A DNA stretch of 64,000 nucleotides from Paenibacillus aurantius. GTDB taxonomy: Bacteria; Bacillota; Bacilli; Paenibacillales; NBRC-103111. The position numbers and the translations under genes were made by a program. Of the stretch, positions 1-10,672 are shown in pieces; the stretch's first letter is position 1; each line of letters starts with the position of its first letter. The stretch is taken from NCBI RefSeq assembly GCF_032268605.1, contig NZ_CP130318.1, positions 1,770,001-1,834,000 on the forward strand, written 5' to 3'. The notes beneath the pieces were generated by a model. The model saw only the letters and a program-made list of their open reading frames with translations, was not told the origin of the DNA and searched no databases.

Positions 1-1776
<1,776 letters not shown>

Positions 1777-1927
1777 ATGACCCCACTAGGGGAGCAAAGG
1801 ATGAAACAACGTAAGCTTCGATTCCAGTTTTCAGGGAACAAGGGATAGGCCTTGATCAGCGAGTCTGATTAGGGAGTCCTCTCTTGTTCACAGCGTTTGG
1901 CGACGCTGTAAACCTGACTATGATTGA

Positions 1928-2006
<79 letters not shown>

Positions 2007-2019
2007 AAAGCCAATGACA

Positions 2020-2047
2020 GAGTCGAGAAATCGGCTCTTTTTCTTTT
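2020..2047 (+). terminator. Rho-independent terminator of the rRNA-tRNA operon
   Basis: An inverted repeat, GAGTCG then AGAAAT then CGGCTC, is followed by a T-rich tract (TTTTTCTTTT). It starts 15 nt after the tRNA CCA end. Confidence 0.85.
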
Positions 2048-2354
2048 GTAGAGGACTAGAATAAGAGTAAAGTATCGTCGAAAGAATAGGGGCAGTCTTG
2101 AAATTCTAAGGAACGAAAGGTCTCAAAGATCCCAGGATGCCAAGAATCTAAAAAGCATGGAAGTCAGGGAAGATTAGGACACCCTACCGGCTTCCGCTTG
2201 GATAAGTTTGATCCCGACGGTTCTTCCTGGTCCTATAAGGGCAAACGAGGCCTTGGTTTATTACCAGGGGGATTGAAGGGGCTAACCGGGCTTATTCGTC
2301 CCAGTGCTCGTCGGAAGCGAGCTGTTAACGTACAGAGGAAGATACCCAATTCAT
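2048..2354. other. Intergenic stretch, no convincing gene
   Basis: Spacer between the rRNA operon terminator and the 3' end of the opu operon. One frame is open on the plus strand from about 2100 to the TAA at 2354-2356. It has no credible start codon or ribosome binding site and its product is unusually rich in Lys, Arg and Gly, so it is not called. It could be a decayed remnant. Confidence 0.5.
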
Positions 2355-2402
2355 AAAAAAGCGGGCCGGAGTAGAGGATTCTACATCCGGCCCGCTTTTT
2401 AT
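2355..2402 (-). terminator. Strong bidirectional terminator after the opu operon
   Basis: A long hairpin of AAAAAGCGGGCCGGA and its complement TCCGGCCCGCTTTTT encloses a short loop. It has an A-run on one side and a T-run on the other, so it can stop transcription in both directions. It lies 15 nt beyond the opuAB stop codon. Confidence 0.9.
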
Positions 2403-2416
2403 TATGGGCAAAGGCC

Positions 2417-4150
2417 TTATTTCTTCAGATCTTCTATGCTGTTGATGTTCATGTATTTCGGTACGACCAAGCCCAGCTTAGTGCCGGATAGGTTAGCCCC
2501 CAAATCGTCGAATTTCCCTTTGTACTTGTCGTAGAAGTCCTTTGAAGTGGTAGGCAGCCAGGCCGCTACCATGGCGTCTACGTCACCGCCTGCGATTCCG
2601 GCCCACATGGGTCCGATTTCTACCTGCAGCATATCCACTTGGTACCCAAGCTTGCTTGTGAGTACGGCACGAACAACATTGGTGCTGGCGATTTCGGAAT
2701 CCCAGGCCACATAAGCGAGCTTCAGTTTTTGGCCCGCTGGAGCTTTCGGCACTCCTTCAATCCAAGCGTTGACCTTATCCGGGTTATCATTCACCCAAGC
2801 GGCTGCGGCTTCCTCCGGTTTTTTGCCTTCCTGGATCCCTGCCATTACTTGCTCCATATCCGTAGGGGTCCAATTAAATTTATCCAGGAACTGATAAGCC
2901 GAAGGCTGATCGGACTTAAGGCCAAGTCGCGTCATGGTATGAATCTCCTCGGATCCCCCAAATGAATTTTTAGGGTCGTCCAGATACTTGAGATCGTACT
3001 TGGTGAACATCCAATGAGGCGTCCAGCCGGTAACAATAATAGGCTGGTTGGCCTTATAGGCTTTGTCCAGTGCCGCCGTCATGGCGGTTCCGGAGCCCTC
3101 GAGCAGGTTCCAGTCGTTCAGCTGGTAGTCCTGAATCGCTTTATTAGTGGCCTTCATCAAGCCGGCTCCAGGGTCAATGCCTACGATGGTATAGTTGACT
3201 TGGCTTCCTACCGTATCCCCTTTCTTAGCGCCCGTTCCCAGCACCTGATACAAACCGGCCCCCAAGCAAAAAACAACCAGCGCGCCGAGAATCCAAGGAG
3301 CTTTGCCCATAAGGGCGGATCGGCCGCGCTTCGGATTGCCCACAAATCTTTGGGTGATCCGGTCGAGCAGTATGGCCAGAATAACAACGGCAAGCCCCGC
3401 CTCAAAGCCTTTTCCGATTTTGAGCTGGGTAACCGATCGGTATACATCCGCCCCTACCCCTTGTGCTCCAATCATGGAGGCAATGACCACCATGGAAAGG
3501 GACAGCATGATGGTTTGGTTGATCCCTGCCATAATGGTTGACAGAGCCAGCGGGAGCTGGACTTTATACAGCTTTTGGGAAGAGGTCGAACCAAACGCGT
3601 CGGCTGCTTCCACCAGTTCGGCCGGCACTTGATGAATACCCAGCTTGGTCAAGCGGATGGTCGGAGGAATCGAGAAAATGACCGAGGCGATAACACCCGG
3701 AACGACCCCCAATCCGAAGAAGGTTACGGCTGGAATCAGGTAAACGAAGGCAGGCATCGTCTGCATGAAGTCCAGTATGGGGGTTAGAACCCGGTCCACC
3801 GTCCGGTTTCGCGTACACCAGATCCCGAGAGGGAGACCGAAAATGATGGAGACCAAAGCGGCGGTTAACACCAGGGCGAGCGTGTCCATCGTGGGGTCCC
3901 AGAAGCCCAAATTCCAGATCAGCAGCAGGCCGATAGCCGCAAAGGCCGCTAGTCCCCAACGGCCGAGCCAATAGGCCAAAGCCGTGAAAAGGAGGATAAC
4001 GACCACAATCGGCAGGGAATGAAAGATTAGCGCGAAGGCATTCACGATGCCGGTGATCATCCCCGAAATGAAATCAAACAAGAACTTGACATTGGTCCCG
4101 AGCCAGGCCACAATGGCCTCGATGATTTGGTCCAACGGGAGTTTAGGCAT
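2417..4150 (-). CDS. opuAB: Glycine betaine ABC importer: permease fused to substrate-binding domain
   Basis: A 577-aa membrane protein of the OpuA osmoprotectant importer. Residues 1-305 hold about seven hydrophobic segments and the permease EAA loop (ELVEAADAFGS, about 178-188) that docks on the ATPase. Residues 315-577 are a complete OpuAC-type binding domain, tethered outside the cell by the last membrane helix. The aromatic cage that holds the trimethylammonium group is represented by W376/W380 (TGWTPHW), W483 (AYVAWDSE) and W531 (AAWLP). Bacillus subtilis encodes OpuAB and OpuAC as separate genes; the fused form is known from lactococcal OpuABC. Its start overlaps the end of opuAA by 8 nt, with a GGGAGGAAG ribosome binding site. 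Uptake of glycine betaine or proline betaine during osmotic stress is inferred from the family. Confidence 0.93.
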   Translation of the reverse strand: MPKLPLDQIIEAIVAWLGTNVKFLFDFISGMITGIVNAFALIFHSLPIVVVILLFTALAYWLGRWGLAAFAAIGLLLIWNLGFWDPTMDTLALVLTAALVSIIFGLPLGIWCTRNRTVDRVLTPILDFMQTMPAFVYLIPAVTFFGLGVVPGVIASVIFSIPPTIRLTKLGIHQVPAELVEAADAFGSTSSQKLYKVQLPLALSTIMAGINQTIMLSLSMVVIASMIGAQGVGADVYRSVTQLKIGKGFEAGLAVVILAILLDRITQRFVGNPKRGRSALMGKAPWILGALVVFCLGAGLYQVLGTGAKKGDTVGSQVNYTIVGIDPGAGLMKATNKAIQDYQLNDWNLLEGSGTAMTAALDKAYKANQPIIVTGWTPHWMFTKYDLKYLDDPKNSFGGSEEIHTMTRLGLKSDQPSAYQFLDKFNWTPTDMEQVMAGIQEGKKPEEAAAAWVNDNPDKVNAWIEGVPKAPAGQKLKLAYVAWDSEIASTNVVRAVLTSKLGYQVDMLQVEIGPMWAGIAGGDVDAMVAAWLPTTSKDFYDKYKGKFDDLGANLSGTKLGLVVPKYMNINSIEDLKK

Positions 4151-5351
4151 GGTTATCTTCCTCCCGTTTCAGAATATCCGCGCTTCCCGTTAAGGCAGCC
4201 AGGACCGCCCCACGGACGATAATTCCTTGCAGCCGGCCGTTCTCTCCAACGACGGCCACCGGAATGCGAGTGTTGCCGACGATATCGAATAGCTCATTCA
4301 GAAGTTGGTCGGGTCTAACCACCGGAACATCCCGAATCACGATATCCTCCAGCTTCTGGCCTTTTCGGATGGCTTCCGAAGCATCTTCGGCGTTAATGGC
4401 GCCGATCAGCTTTTTGGAGCGGTCCACCACGTAGAGATTGGAAATCCCGCTTTCCCTCATTAGTTCCAGCGCAACCCGCGGACCTCTGTCCAGCGTAATC
4501 GTTTCGGGACGGCGCATGACGTGAGAGGCGGTCAACACCTTGGATAGATCCACATCCTCCACGAAACGTTCGACATAAGAGTTCGCCGGCGAAATCATAA
4601 TGTCTTCCGGAGTGCCGATCTGAACGACGGCCCCATCCTTCATAAGCGCGATCCGGTCACCGATTCGCAGAGCCTCGTCCAGGTCATGCGTAATGAAAAC
4701 GATGGTCTTCTTCATTCTTTGTTGTAGATCCAGAAGCTCGTCCTGCATATCTTTTCGGATAAGCGGGTCAAGAGCGCTAAAAGCTTCGTCCATCAGCAAG
4801 ATATCGGGGCCGGTCGCAAGAGCGCGGGCCAGCCCTACCCTTTGCTGCATCCCCCCGCTTAACTGGTTGGGGTAGCTGTCCTCGTAGCCCTTTAAGCCGA
4901 CGAGCTCCAAGGTTTCCATTGCTTTCGCTCTCCGGGTATCCGGAGATTCCCCTTTGATTTCAAGCCCGTACTCGATATTCTCCACAATGGTCCGATGGGG
5001 GAAGAGAGCGAATTTCTGAAAGACCATGGCGATATGATTCCTCCGTACTTCCCTTAGTTCAGAGGCATCGAGTTCTACGATGTTGCGGCCCTTCAAAAGG
5101 ACGCTTCCGCTCGTTGGTTCGATCAACCGATTCAGCAGGCGAACGAGGGTGGATTTGCCACTCCCCGACAATCCCATGATGACGAAGATTTCCCCCTCTT
5201 CAATTTCGAAGCTGACCCGATTAACGCCCACGGTTTGCTTAGTTTTCTCTAGAATGCTCTTTTTGCTCTGGCCCTGCGCCAATAAGGAGAGGGCTCTTTC
5301 CGGTTCGGAGCCGAAAATTTTAGTAAGTTCTTTTACTTCGACTATGGACAT
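4143..5351 (-). CDS. opuAA: Glycine betaine ABC importer ATP-binding protein with CBS pair
   Basis: A 402-aa ATPase that powers betaine uptake with the fused permease-binding protein encoded directly downstream. Walker A is GLSGSGKS (residues 60-67), the ABC signature is LSGGMQQR (164-171) and Walker B is ILLMDEA (184-190). Residues about 270-395 form a tandem CBS module. In OpuA transporters this module senses ionic strength or cyclic-di-AMP and gates transport. The length fits OpuAA proteins. The start follows a GGGAGG ribosome binding site 7 nt upstream. It is the first gene of a two-gene minus-strand operon with an 8-nt overlap. I could not find a clear promoter in the 470 nt upstream. 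Confidence 0.95.
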   Translation of the reverse strand: MSIVEVKELTKIFGSEPERALSLLAQGQSKKSILEKTKQTVGVNRVSFEIEEGEIFVIMGLSGSGKSTLVRLLNRLIEPTSGSVLLKGRNIVELDASELREVRRNHIAMVFQKFALFPHRTIVENIEYGLEIKGESPDTRRAKAMETLELVGLKGYEDSYPNQLSGGMQQRVGLARALATGPDILLMDEAFSALDPLIRKDMQDELLDLQQRMKKTIVFITHDLDEALRIGDRIALMKDGAVVQIGTPEDIMISPANSYVERFVEDVDLSKVLTASHVMRRPETITLDRGPRVALELMRESGISNLYVVDRSKKLIGAINAEDASEAIRKGQKLEDIVIRDVPVVRPDQLLNELFDIVGNTRIPVAVVGENGRLQGIIVRGAVLAALTGSADILKREEDNHA

Positions 5352-5746
5352 GTGGACCTCCCTGAGCTAGATTCTCCCCGCTCTGTAATCAGGCTGATTA
5401 GCATTACTTTGCGCATCCTGTGGCGGGTTATACGAAAAATAAACGAAAGAAAGCCGGCCCAAGAATCCGGATGGCCGTTTTTCCTGATTCTTGACCGGAT
5501 CGTTCGTGCAGACACTTGGTAACCTTAACCCTTTGGCAGGCTTATGAAACATGGGAATATTTGGAGGGCAGGAGAGAGCCGGGATAGGAAGGGGGATGGC
5601 CGCCGGGAGGTGGAAGGATAGGAGTTCAGAGTCGCTAATTAGGGCATTAAAAGAAGGCCGCTCCAGAAACGGCATAGGGTGGTCAGAGTTGATGTTCAGT
5701 AGGCAGAGGTAAATCAAGAGATGATGTTCAGGGGAGGGAGTGGAAG
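5352..5746. other. Intergenic stretch upstream of opuAA, no gene seen
   Basis: About 395 nt separate the opu operon start from the etfA terminator. It must contain the opuAA promoter (minus strand), but no confident -35/-10 pair stands out. The one long minus-strand open frame here, about 143 codons, has a Pro/Leu/Ser-biased composition with no recognisable domain and runs into the etf terminator, so it is not called. Confidence 0.5.
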
Positions 5747-5776
5747 GCAAAAAGACCCGGAACATTTCCGGGCCGC
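5747..5776 (-). terminator. Rho-independent terminator of the fadR-etfB-etfA operon
   Basis: On the minus strand the stem CCCGGAA, loop ATG and stem TTCCGGG are followed by a T-rich run (TCTTTTTG). It begins about 50 nt beyond the etfA stop codon. Confidence 0.85.
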
Positions 5777-5824
5777 TAATAGGGAGGCCTGCTGTCACCC
5801 CGAAAGAGAAGCAAGCACCTCACG

Positions 5825-6799
5825 TTAGGCCAGCGCCTTGCGAAATTCCTCGGTTAGAAGCGGAACGACTTCAAAGAGATCCCCGACGATGCCGTAATCG
5901 GCTACTTGAAAAATCGGTGCTTCGGCATCCTTGTTAATGGCCACAATGATGCGGGACTGGCTCATGCCGGCCAGATGCTGAATGGCGCCGCTGATGCCGC
6001 AGGCAATGTAGATCTCGGGCGTGACGACTTTGCCGGTCTGCCCGATCTGTCGGGCATACTCGCAGTAGCCGGCATCACAAGCGCCGCGGGAAGCCCCTAC
6101 GGCAGCGCCTAGAACGGCCGCTAGCTGCTCGAGAGGCTGAAAGCCCTCCCGGCTCTTCACGCCTCGGCCGCCGGAGACGATAATCTTGGCTTCCGTCAGG
6201 TCGACCTGGCCGGTCATTTGGCGGACAACCTCCCGGATAACGGTGCGCAGGGAGGAGGGAGGGGAATAGGCCGTTCGAATGATCCCGGCGGTCGTCCCGG
6301 AAGGCTCGGCGGGAGGAAGGTTGTTCGGACGGACCGTGACGATCATGGGTCCTCCCGTAAACCGTTTCTCCTCGAAGGCCTTACCGGCGTAAAGGGGCCG
6401 GTTAAAGACCGGGCCGGCGTCCGAGCGATGGATGGCGACCACATCCGAGATCTGCCCGGCCTGCAGGCGGGCCGCCGTCACCGGAGCCAGATCCCGTCCA
6501 AGGGCCGTGTGCCCGAAGAAGATGGCATGAGGCTGAACCGCTTTCAGGATAGGAAGCAGGGCGGCAGCGTAGGTTTCAGGATTATAGGAGGCCAGATCGG
6601 CATGATCCACGACTTGGATCTCATCGGCGCCGTAACTGGCCAGCTCCTGGGCTTCCGATTCCAAGCCGCTGCCGATGAGGACCGCTGTTATCCGGTCTCC
6701 GTCTTCTTGTACCGTCTTCGCGGCTTGAAGGGCTTCATAAGAAACCTGACGCAGCTTACCGCCGCGAAGCTCCGCTACGACGACTAACATTCGGCTCAT
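5825..6799 (-). CDS. etfA: Electron transfer flavoprotein subunit alpha
   Basis: A 324-aa FAD-binding subunit of the cytoplasmic electron transfer flavoprotein, which accepts electrons from acyl-CoA dehydrogenases such as the FadE encoded in this window. The C-terminal FAD domain is clear: SGGRGVKS (about 210), GASRGACDAGY (about 238), the GQTGKVVTPE segment, and the closing ACGISGAIQH and INKDAEAPIF motifs of EtfA. It lies 18 nt after etfB, with a GGAGG site 8 nt before ATGAGCCGA. Length and order fadR-etfB-etfA match the end of the B. subtilis lcfA-fadR-fadB-etfB-etfA operon. Control by FadR is inferred from the operator upstream of fadR. Confidence 0.96.
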   Translation of the reverse strand: MSRMLVVVAELRGGKLRQVSYEALQAAKTVQEDGDRITAVLIGSGLESEAQELASYGADEIQVVDHADLASYNPETYAAALLPILKAVQPHAIFFGHTALGRDLAPVTAARLQAGQISDVVAIHRSDAGPVFNRPLYAGKAFEEKRFTGGPMIVTVRPNNLPPAEPSGTTAGIIRTAYSPPSSLRTVIREVVRQMTGQVDLTEAKIIVSGGRGVKSREGFQPLEQLAAVLGAAVGASRGACDAGYCEYARQIGQTGKVVTPEIYIACGISGAIQHLAGMSQSRIIVAINKDAEAPIFQVADYGIVGDLFEVVPLLTEEFRKALA

Positions 6800-6817
6800 G
6801 GGGATAACCTCCTTCGG

Positions 6818-7585
6818 TTAGATGACTTTGGCTTCCGTGCGCAGCAGCGAAACGAGCTCTGCCGCCTGTTGAGCGGGATCTCCTTTAAGAAGACGGCCGG
6901 CTTGCCGTTCCGGCGGCAGGCTTAGCGAAAGCCTCTCCGTACGGGGGGCGACATCATCCTCGGTTAAGCCTACATCCTCCAGGGTCAGCCGGCGAAACGG
7001 CTTCTTCTTGGCCTTCATGATGCCCGGAAGGGAAGGGTAACGGGGCTCGTTCAATCCCTGCTGGGCCGTGACAAGCGCCGGCAAGGTCAACTCCACCGTC
7101 TCGGCATCTCCCTCCGCATCCCGTTCGGCCACCGCCTTGCCACCGGAGACGGTCAGCTTGGTGACCGAGGAGGCATGGGGGAGGTCCAGCAGCTGGGCGA
7201 GGCGGATGGCGACCTGACCGGCCCCGTGGTCGACGGAGAAATTTCCGCCCAACAGGAGATCATAGCTCTCGGCAGCCAAATAAGCGGCCAGTGCTTTGGA
7301 GACGCTGTATTCATCCTGCGGAAGCCGGTCGTCCGACAGCAGGACGGCTTCATCCGCTCCCATGGCAAGCGCTGTCCGGAGGGCCTCAGCCGCCCGTTCG
7401 GGTCCCGCCGACAGAACCACAACCGTTCCGCCTTCCTTCTCTTTCAGCCGGATGGCTTCCTCGACGGCGTACTCGTCATAGGGGTTAATCACGAATTTGA
7501 CGCCATCCTCGGACACTTGGCCGTCCTGGATCACGATTCGTTCCTCTGTATCGAAGGTCTGCTTCATCAAAACATAAATGTTCAT
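6818..7585 (-). CDS. etfB: Electron transfer flavoprotein subunit beta
   Basis: A 255-aa partner of EtfA that binds AMP and carries the acyl-CoA dehydrogenase recognition loop. Diagnostic features are the N-terminal MNIYVLMKQTFDTEE start, VINPYDEYAVEEA, the nucleotide-binding LLGGNFSVDHGAGQV stretch, and the EtfB signature around VTAQQGLNEPRYPSLPGIMK. A GAGGAGG ribosome binding site precedes the ATG. It is the middle gene of the minus-strand operon, 16 nt after fadR. A half-site resembling the FadR operator (TGAATGAA) overlaps its ribosome binding site, but it lacks the second arm and is not called. Confidence 0.96.
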   Translation of the reverse strand: MNIYVLMKQTFDTEERIVIQDGQVSEDGVKFVINPYDEYAVEEAIRLKEKEGGTVVVLSAGPERAAEALRTALAMGADEAVLLSDDRLPQDEYSVSKALAAYLAAESYDLLLGGNFSVDHGAGQVAIRLAQLLDLPHASSVTKLTVSGGKAVAERDAEGDAETVELTLPALVTAQQGLNEPRYPSLPGIMKAKKKPFRRLTLEDVGLTEDDVAPRTERLSLSLPPERQAGRLLKGDPAQQAAELVSLLRTEAKVI

Positions 7586-7601
7586 GAATGAATCCTCCTC
7601 T

Positions 7602-8189
7602 TTATCCCTGCTCCAACCCCCGCAGGAAAAATTCGACCGTTTTGTCCACTTGGGCGGATAGGCTGTACTTACGACCGGAAATCAGCCAGGAGGTGACCAC
7701 CTCATCCATGGCCCCGAAAATCAGATGACGGGTCAGCTTGACGTCAAGATCCGAACGGAAATCCCCTTCGTCCATGCCTTTCCTCAGCACTTGCCCGATT
7801 AATTCAATATATGGCTTGACGGCAAGTCCTATCTCTTGGCGGAGCTCGAGGGAGCTCTGGCGCAGCTCGATCTGGGTGACATAGGCGAGGTTAACGTTGC
7901 TTTCGAGCTCGTTGTAGTGGATTTCGCAAATTTTGCGGAGGGCCGTCTTGGCGGAATCGGTCTCCTCGATTCGGGAGTTGAACATGTCGACAAGATCCCC
8001 GAGACGTTCGCGGAAGAGAGAAATAAGGATATCTTCCTTGTTCTTAAAATATAAATAAATCGTGCCGTCCGCGACGCCCGCTTCCTTGGCGATTTTGGCG
8101 ACCTGGGACCCGTGAAAGCCGTTTTCGGCGATGACTTTTAGGGCGGCCTCCAAAATCTGAGAGTATTTTTCCTTTTTCCTGCTTGCCAT
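7602..8189 (-). CDS. fadR: TetR-family fatty-acid degradation repressor FadR
   Basis: A 195-aa TetR-type repressor. The N-terminal helix-turn-helix (AKIAKEAGVADGTIYLYFKN, about residues 31-50) and the acyl-CoA-sensing core (TQIELRQSSLELRQEIG, FGAMDEVVTSW) closely follow B. subtilis FadR (YsiA). In that organism long-chain acyl-CoA releases FadR from the beta-oxidation promoters. Here the protein is encoded first in an operon with etfB and etfA. It is divergent from fadF-fadN-fadA-fadE, so it most likely controls both. A consensus FadR operator lies 33 nt upstream of its own start, just after its promoter, which indicates autoregulation. The start follows GAGGTG with a 6-nt spacer. Confidence 0.95.
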   Translation of the reverse strand: MASRKKEKYSQILEAALKVIAENGFHGSQVAKIAKEAGVADGTIYLYFKNKEDILISLFRERLGDLVDMFNSRIEETDSAKTALRKICEIHYNELESNVNLAYVTQIELRQSSLELRQEIGLAVKPYIELIGQVLRKGMDEGDFRSDLDVKLTRHLIFGAMDEVVTSWLISGRKYSLSAQVDKTVEFFLRGLEQG

Positions 8190-8221
8190 CGGCTCACCTC
8201 GGTGTTAGAATTCAGGTGTAG

Positions 8222-8239
8222 TGAATGAATACTCATTCA
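8222..8239. promoter_or_regulatory. FadR operator
   Basis: TGAATGAATACTCATTCA fits the FadR consensus TGAATGAMTANTCATTCA when read on the minus strand. It begins about 10 nt after the -10 box of the fadR promoter, where a bound repressor would block transcription of fadR-etfB-etfA. It may also influence the divergent fadF operon. Confidence 0.92.
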
Positions 8240-8248
8240 TTTTTCTTA

Positions 8249-8277
8249 ATCTTATGGGAATCGGAACGGATTGTCAA
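8249..8277 (-). promoter_or_regulatory. Sigma-A promoter of fadR-etfB-etfA
   Basis: On the minus strand TTGACA (8277-8272) and TAAGAT (8254-8249) are separated by exactly 17 nt. The expected start point falls between the -10 box and the FadR operator. Confidence 0.85.
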
Positions 8278-8383
8278 CGCTCTTCTGGAAGGTTTTGCCG
8301 TTTATGTGTGGTTGATCAGCCCCGGCATTATCGTGGAAACGTCGCGCCCTCTGCTTTCTTATAAGATTTTTGTTGTTGAGGTT

Positions 8384-8399
8384 ATGTAATCGCTTTCAA
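8384..8399. promoter_or_regulatory. Candidate CcpA cre site upstream of fadF
   Basis: ATGTAATCGCTTTCAA satisfies every fixed position of the cre consensus WTGNAANCGNWNNCAW. It lies 38 nt upstream of the fadF start. This suggests carbon catabolite repression of the beta-oxidation operon in addition to FadR control. Confidence 0.65.
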
Positions 8400-8437
8400 C
8401 ATGGTTGGCAATAAAGAGTTGGAAAGGACGGGCGATT

Positions 8438-10591
8438 ATGGCGGCAGAGACCATCCGCATTCTTCTCTTCCTGGCGGTCGTCGGCTTAGGGTTCTACTGG
8501 TTCGGCAAGGCCGTGTATCACCGGTACCTCTATATTAGGCTCGGCCAGCCAGCCGATTTTCGGCAAACAGGGCAGGCTCGCCTTCGAGGTTATTTCTCTC
8601 AGGTGTTCGGCCAGAAGAAGCTGTTGAAGGACCCGAAGAGCGGCCTCATGCATATCGTCATCTTCTATGGATTTATCGTGCTGCAGTTCGGTGCGCTCGA
8701 CCTGATCGTCAAAGGGCTGACGGAGGGGGGCCATCTTCCGCTGCCGGGGTACGAAGCGTTCGGCTTTATCCAGGAAGCGACCGTCTTCCTCGTCCTGGCC
8801 GCGATGGCCTATGCCGCTTACCGGCGGTACGGGGAGAAGCTCCCCCGGCTGAAAAAAGGCTGGAAGCCCAGCATCGTCGTGTTCTTCATCTTCTTCCTGA
8901 TGATGTCGGTACTTCTATCGCTTGGCTTCGAGCGGGTTTGGCTCGGGATGGAGGCTTCGGGCTACGCCCCGCTCTCCTCGGCTGTTGCGGGTCTCTTCTC
9001 CGGCCTGACACCGGCAGCGGCGAAAACAGCCTTTTATGCCTCCTGGTGGGCTCATCTGCTGATCTTGCTCGCTTTCCTCGTATACGTGCCTCAGTCGAAG
9101 CATTTTCACATCCTTACCGCTCCGGTCAACGTCTGGTTCCGGCGAAAGGGGCCGGCGGGCCGGCTGAAGAAGCTCGACCTCGAGAACGAGGAGGCGGAAT
9201 CGTTCGGGGTAGGGAAGATCGAGGAGTTTACACAGAAGCAGATGCTCGACTTCTATTCCTGCGTGGAATGCGGGCGCTGTACGAACGTATGCCCGGCCTC
9301 CAACACCGGCAAAGTGCTGTCCCCCATGCACCTGATCACCAAGCTGAGGGACCATCTCCAGGAAAAAGGAGCCGCCGTTACCGCCAAGTCTCCCTGGGTG
9401 CCTGCGTTTGCCTTCTCCTCCTCCGTGCCGACCCATGCGGTTGAGGAAAAGCAGGAGGGCCGGACCGGCTGGGACTCGGAGGATGTCACGGATATCCGGC
9501 CAACGCTGAACTGGCACCGGTCGGCTTGGGCGGCCCAGGAGAAGAAGCCGGAGGAGCTGGAGCTCATCGGTGATGTGATGACGGAGGAAGAGCTGTGGTC
9601 GTGCACTACCTGCCGCAACTGTGAGGATCAATGCCCGGTGGGCAACGAGCATGTGGACAAAATCATCGACCTGAGGCGGCATCTAGTGCTCATGCAGGGG
9701 AGCGTCCCCGTGGAAGGCCAGCGGGCGATGCAGAACATCGAGCGGCAGGGCAACCCTTGGGGGCTGAACCGCAACGACCGTCCGAAATGGACGGGGGAAA
9801 TAGGCGGGATTTACGTCCCGACGGTAAAGGAGAATCCCGGCTTCGAATACCTGTTCTTCGTCGGCTCCATGGGGTCGTATGATCTCCGCAGCCGCAAGAT
9901 TTCGAAAGCGTTCGTCCGGCTCCTGAATGAAGCCGGCGTCTCCTTCGCCATTCTGGGCAGCGAGGAGAAGAATTCGGGGGATACCCCCCGGCGGATGGGC
10001 AACGAGTTTCTTTTTCAGCAGCTGTGCCAGGAGAACATCGCGATTCTCCGGAAGTACGGCGTCCGCCGGATCGTAACCGCCTGTCCTCATACGTACAATA
10101 CCTTGAAGAATGAATACCCCGAATTCGGATTGGAGGACGTGGAGGTGTTTCATCATACGGAGCTCCTGGACGATCTCCTTCGCCAGGGCCGGCTGGTCCC
10201 CCGGCATGAAGTGAGGGAGCGGATCACCTATCACGATTCCTGCTACCTGGGAAGATACAACGGGATCTATGAACAGCCGCGCGGGGTGCTGAAGGCTATT
10301 CCCGGAGTCGAGCTGGCCGAGATGGAGCGTTCCCGGGAGAACGGGATGTGCTGCGGCGCCGGCGGCGGAATGATGTGGATGGAGGAGACGGCCGGCAAAC
10401 GGGTGAACGTGGCCCGCACCGAGCAAGCGCTGGAGGTGAAGCCGACGGTGATCAGCAGCGCGTGCCCCTACTGCCTCACGATGCTCGAGGACGGGACGAA
10501 GATGAAGGAGGCCGAGGACCGGGTGAAGGCAAGGGACGTGGCGGAGCTGCTGGAGCAGTCGGTTTTTGGGAGCGCCCCCCGGCCTGAATGA
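8438..10591 (+). CDS. fadF: Membrane iron-sulfur oxidoreductase linked to fatty-acid oxidation (FadF-type)
   Basis: A 717-aa membrane-bound Fe-S reductase. Five or so hydrophobic segments form a NarI-like cytochrome domain (residues about 5-230). Two 4Fe-4S ferredoxin motifs follow (CVECGRCTNVC from C275, and CTTCRNCEDQC from C389). Two CCG-type cysteine-rich domains, as in heterodisulfide reductase and glycolate oxidase subunits, close the protein (CPHTYNT; SCYLGRYN; CCGAGGG; SACPYC). B. subtilis FadF (YwjF) has this architecture. It is thought to pass electrons from the electron transfer flavoprotein to the quinone pool; that role is inference here. I chose ATG 8438 (AAAGGA 9 nt upstream) over an in-frame TTG at 8405. 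It is the first gene of the divergent fad operon. Confidence 0.9.
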   Translation: MAAETIRILLFLAVVGLGFYWFGKAVYHRYLYIRLGQPADFRQTGQARLRGYFSQVFGQKKLLKDPKSGLMHIVIFYGFIVLQFGALDLIVKGLTEGGHLPLPGYEAFGFIQEATVFLVLAAMAYAAYRRYGEKLPRLKKGWKPSIVVFFIFFLMMSVLLSLGFERVWLGMEASGYAPLSSAVAGLFSGLTPAAAKTAFYASWWAHLLILLAFLVYVPQSKHFHILTAPVNVWFRRKGPAGRLKKLDLENEEAESFGVGKIEEFTQKQMLDFYSCVECGRCTNVCPASNTGKVLSPMHLITKLRDHLQEKGAAVTAKSPWVPAFAFSSSVPTHAVEEKQEGRTGWDSEDVTDIRPTLNWHRSAWAAQEKKPEELELIGDVMTEEELWSCTTCRNCEDQCPVGNEHVDKIIDLRRHLVLMQGSVPVEGQRAMQNIERQGNPWGLNRNDRPKWTGEIGGIYVPTVKENPGFEYLFFVGSMGSYDLRSRKISKAFVRLLNEAGVSFAILGSEEKNSGDTPRRMGNEFLFQQLCQENIAILRKYGVRRIVTACPHTYNTLKNEYPEFGLEDVEVFHHTELLDDLLRQGRLVPRHEVRERITYHDSCYLGRYNGIYEQPRGVLKAIPGVELAEMERSRENGMCCGAGGGMMWMEETAGKRVNVARTEQALEVKPTVISSACPYCLTMLEDGTKMKEAEDRVKARDVAELLEQSVFGSAPRPE

Positions 10592-10672
10592 TGGGCAGAG
10601 CGCGCTTTTTCACCCGAGAGGGAGCTTTAGAGCTTATGGAGTATACCATTGACCAAACGGAGGGAAGTCCAT

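Noticed and set aside
2100-2356. An open plus-strand frame with a Lys/Arg/Gly-rich product ending at TAA 2354.
   Set aside because: No start codon with a ribosome binding site and no recognisable domain; it ends inside a terminator hairpin. At most it is a remnant.
5367-5798. A 143-codon minus-strand frame upstream of opuAA.
   Set aside because: It runs through the etf terminator, has a biased Pro/Leu/Ser composition and would fill the promoter region of the opu operon.
7582-7595. TGAATGAA near the etfB start as a second FadR operator.
   Set aside because: Only one half of the palindrome is present and it coincides with the ribosome binding site.
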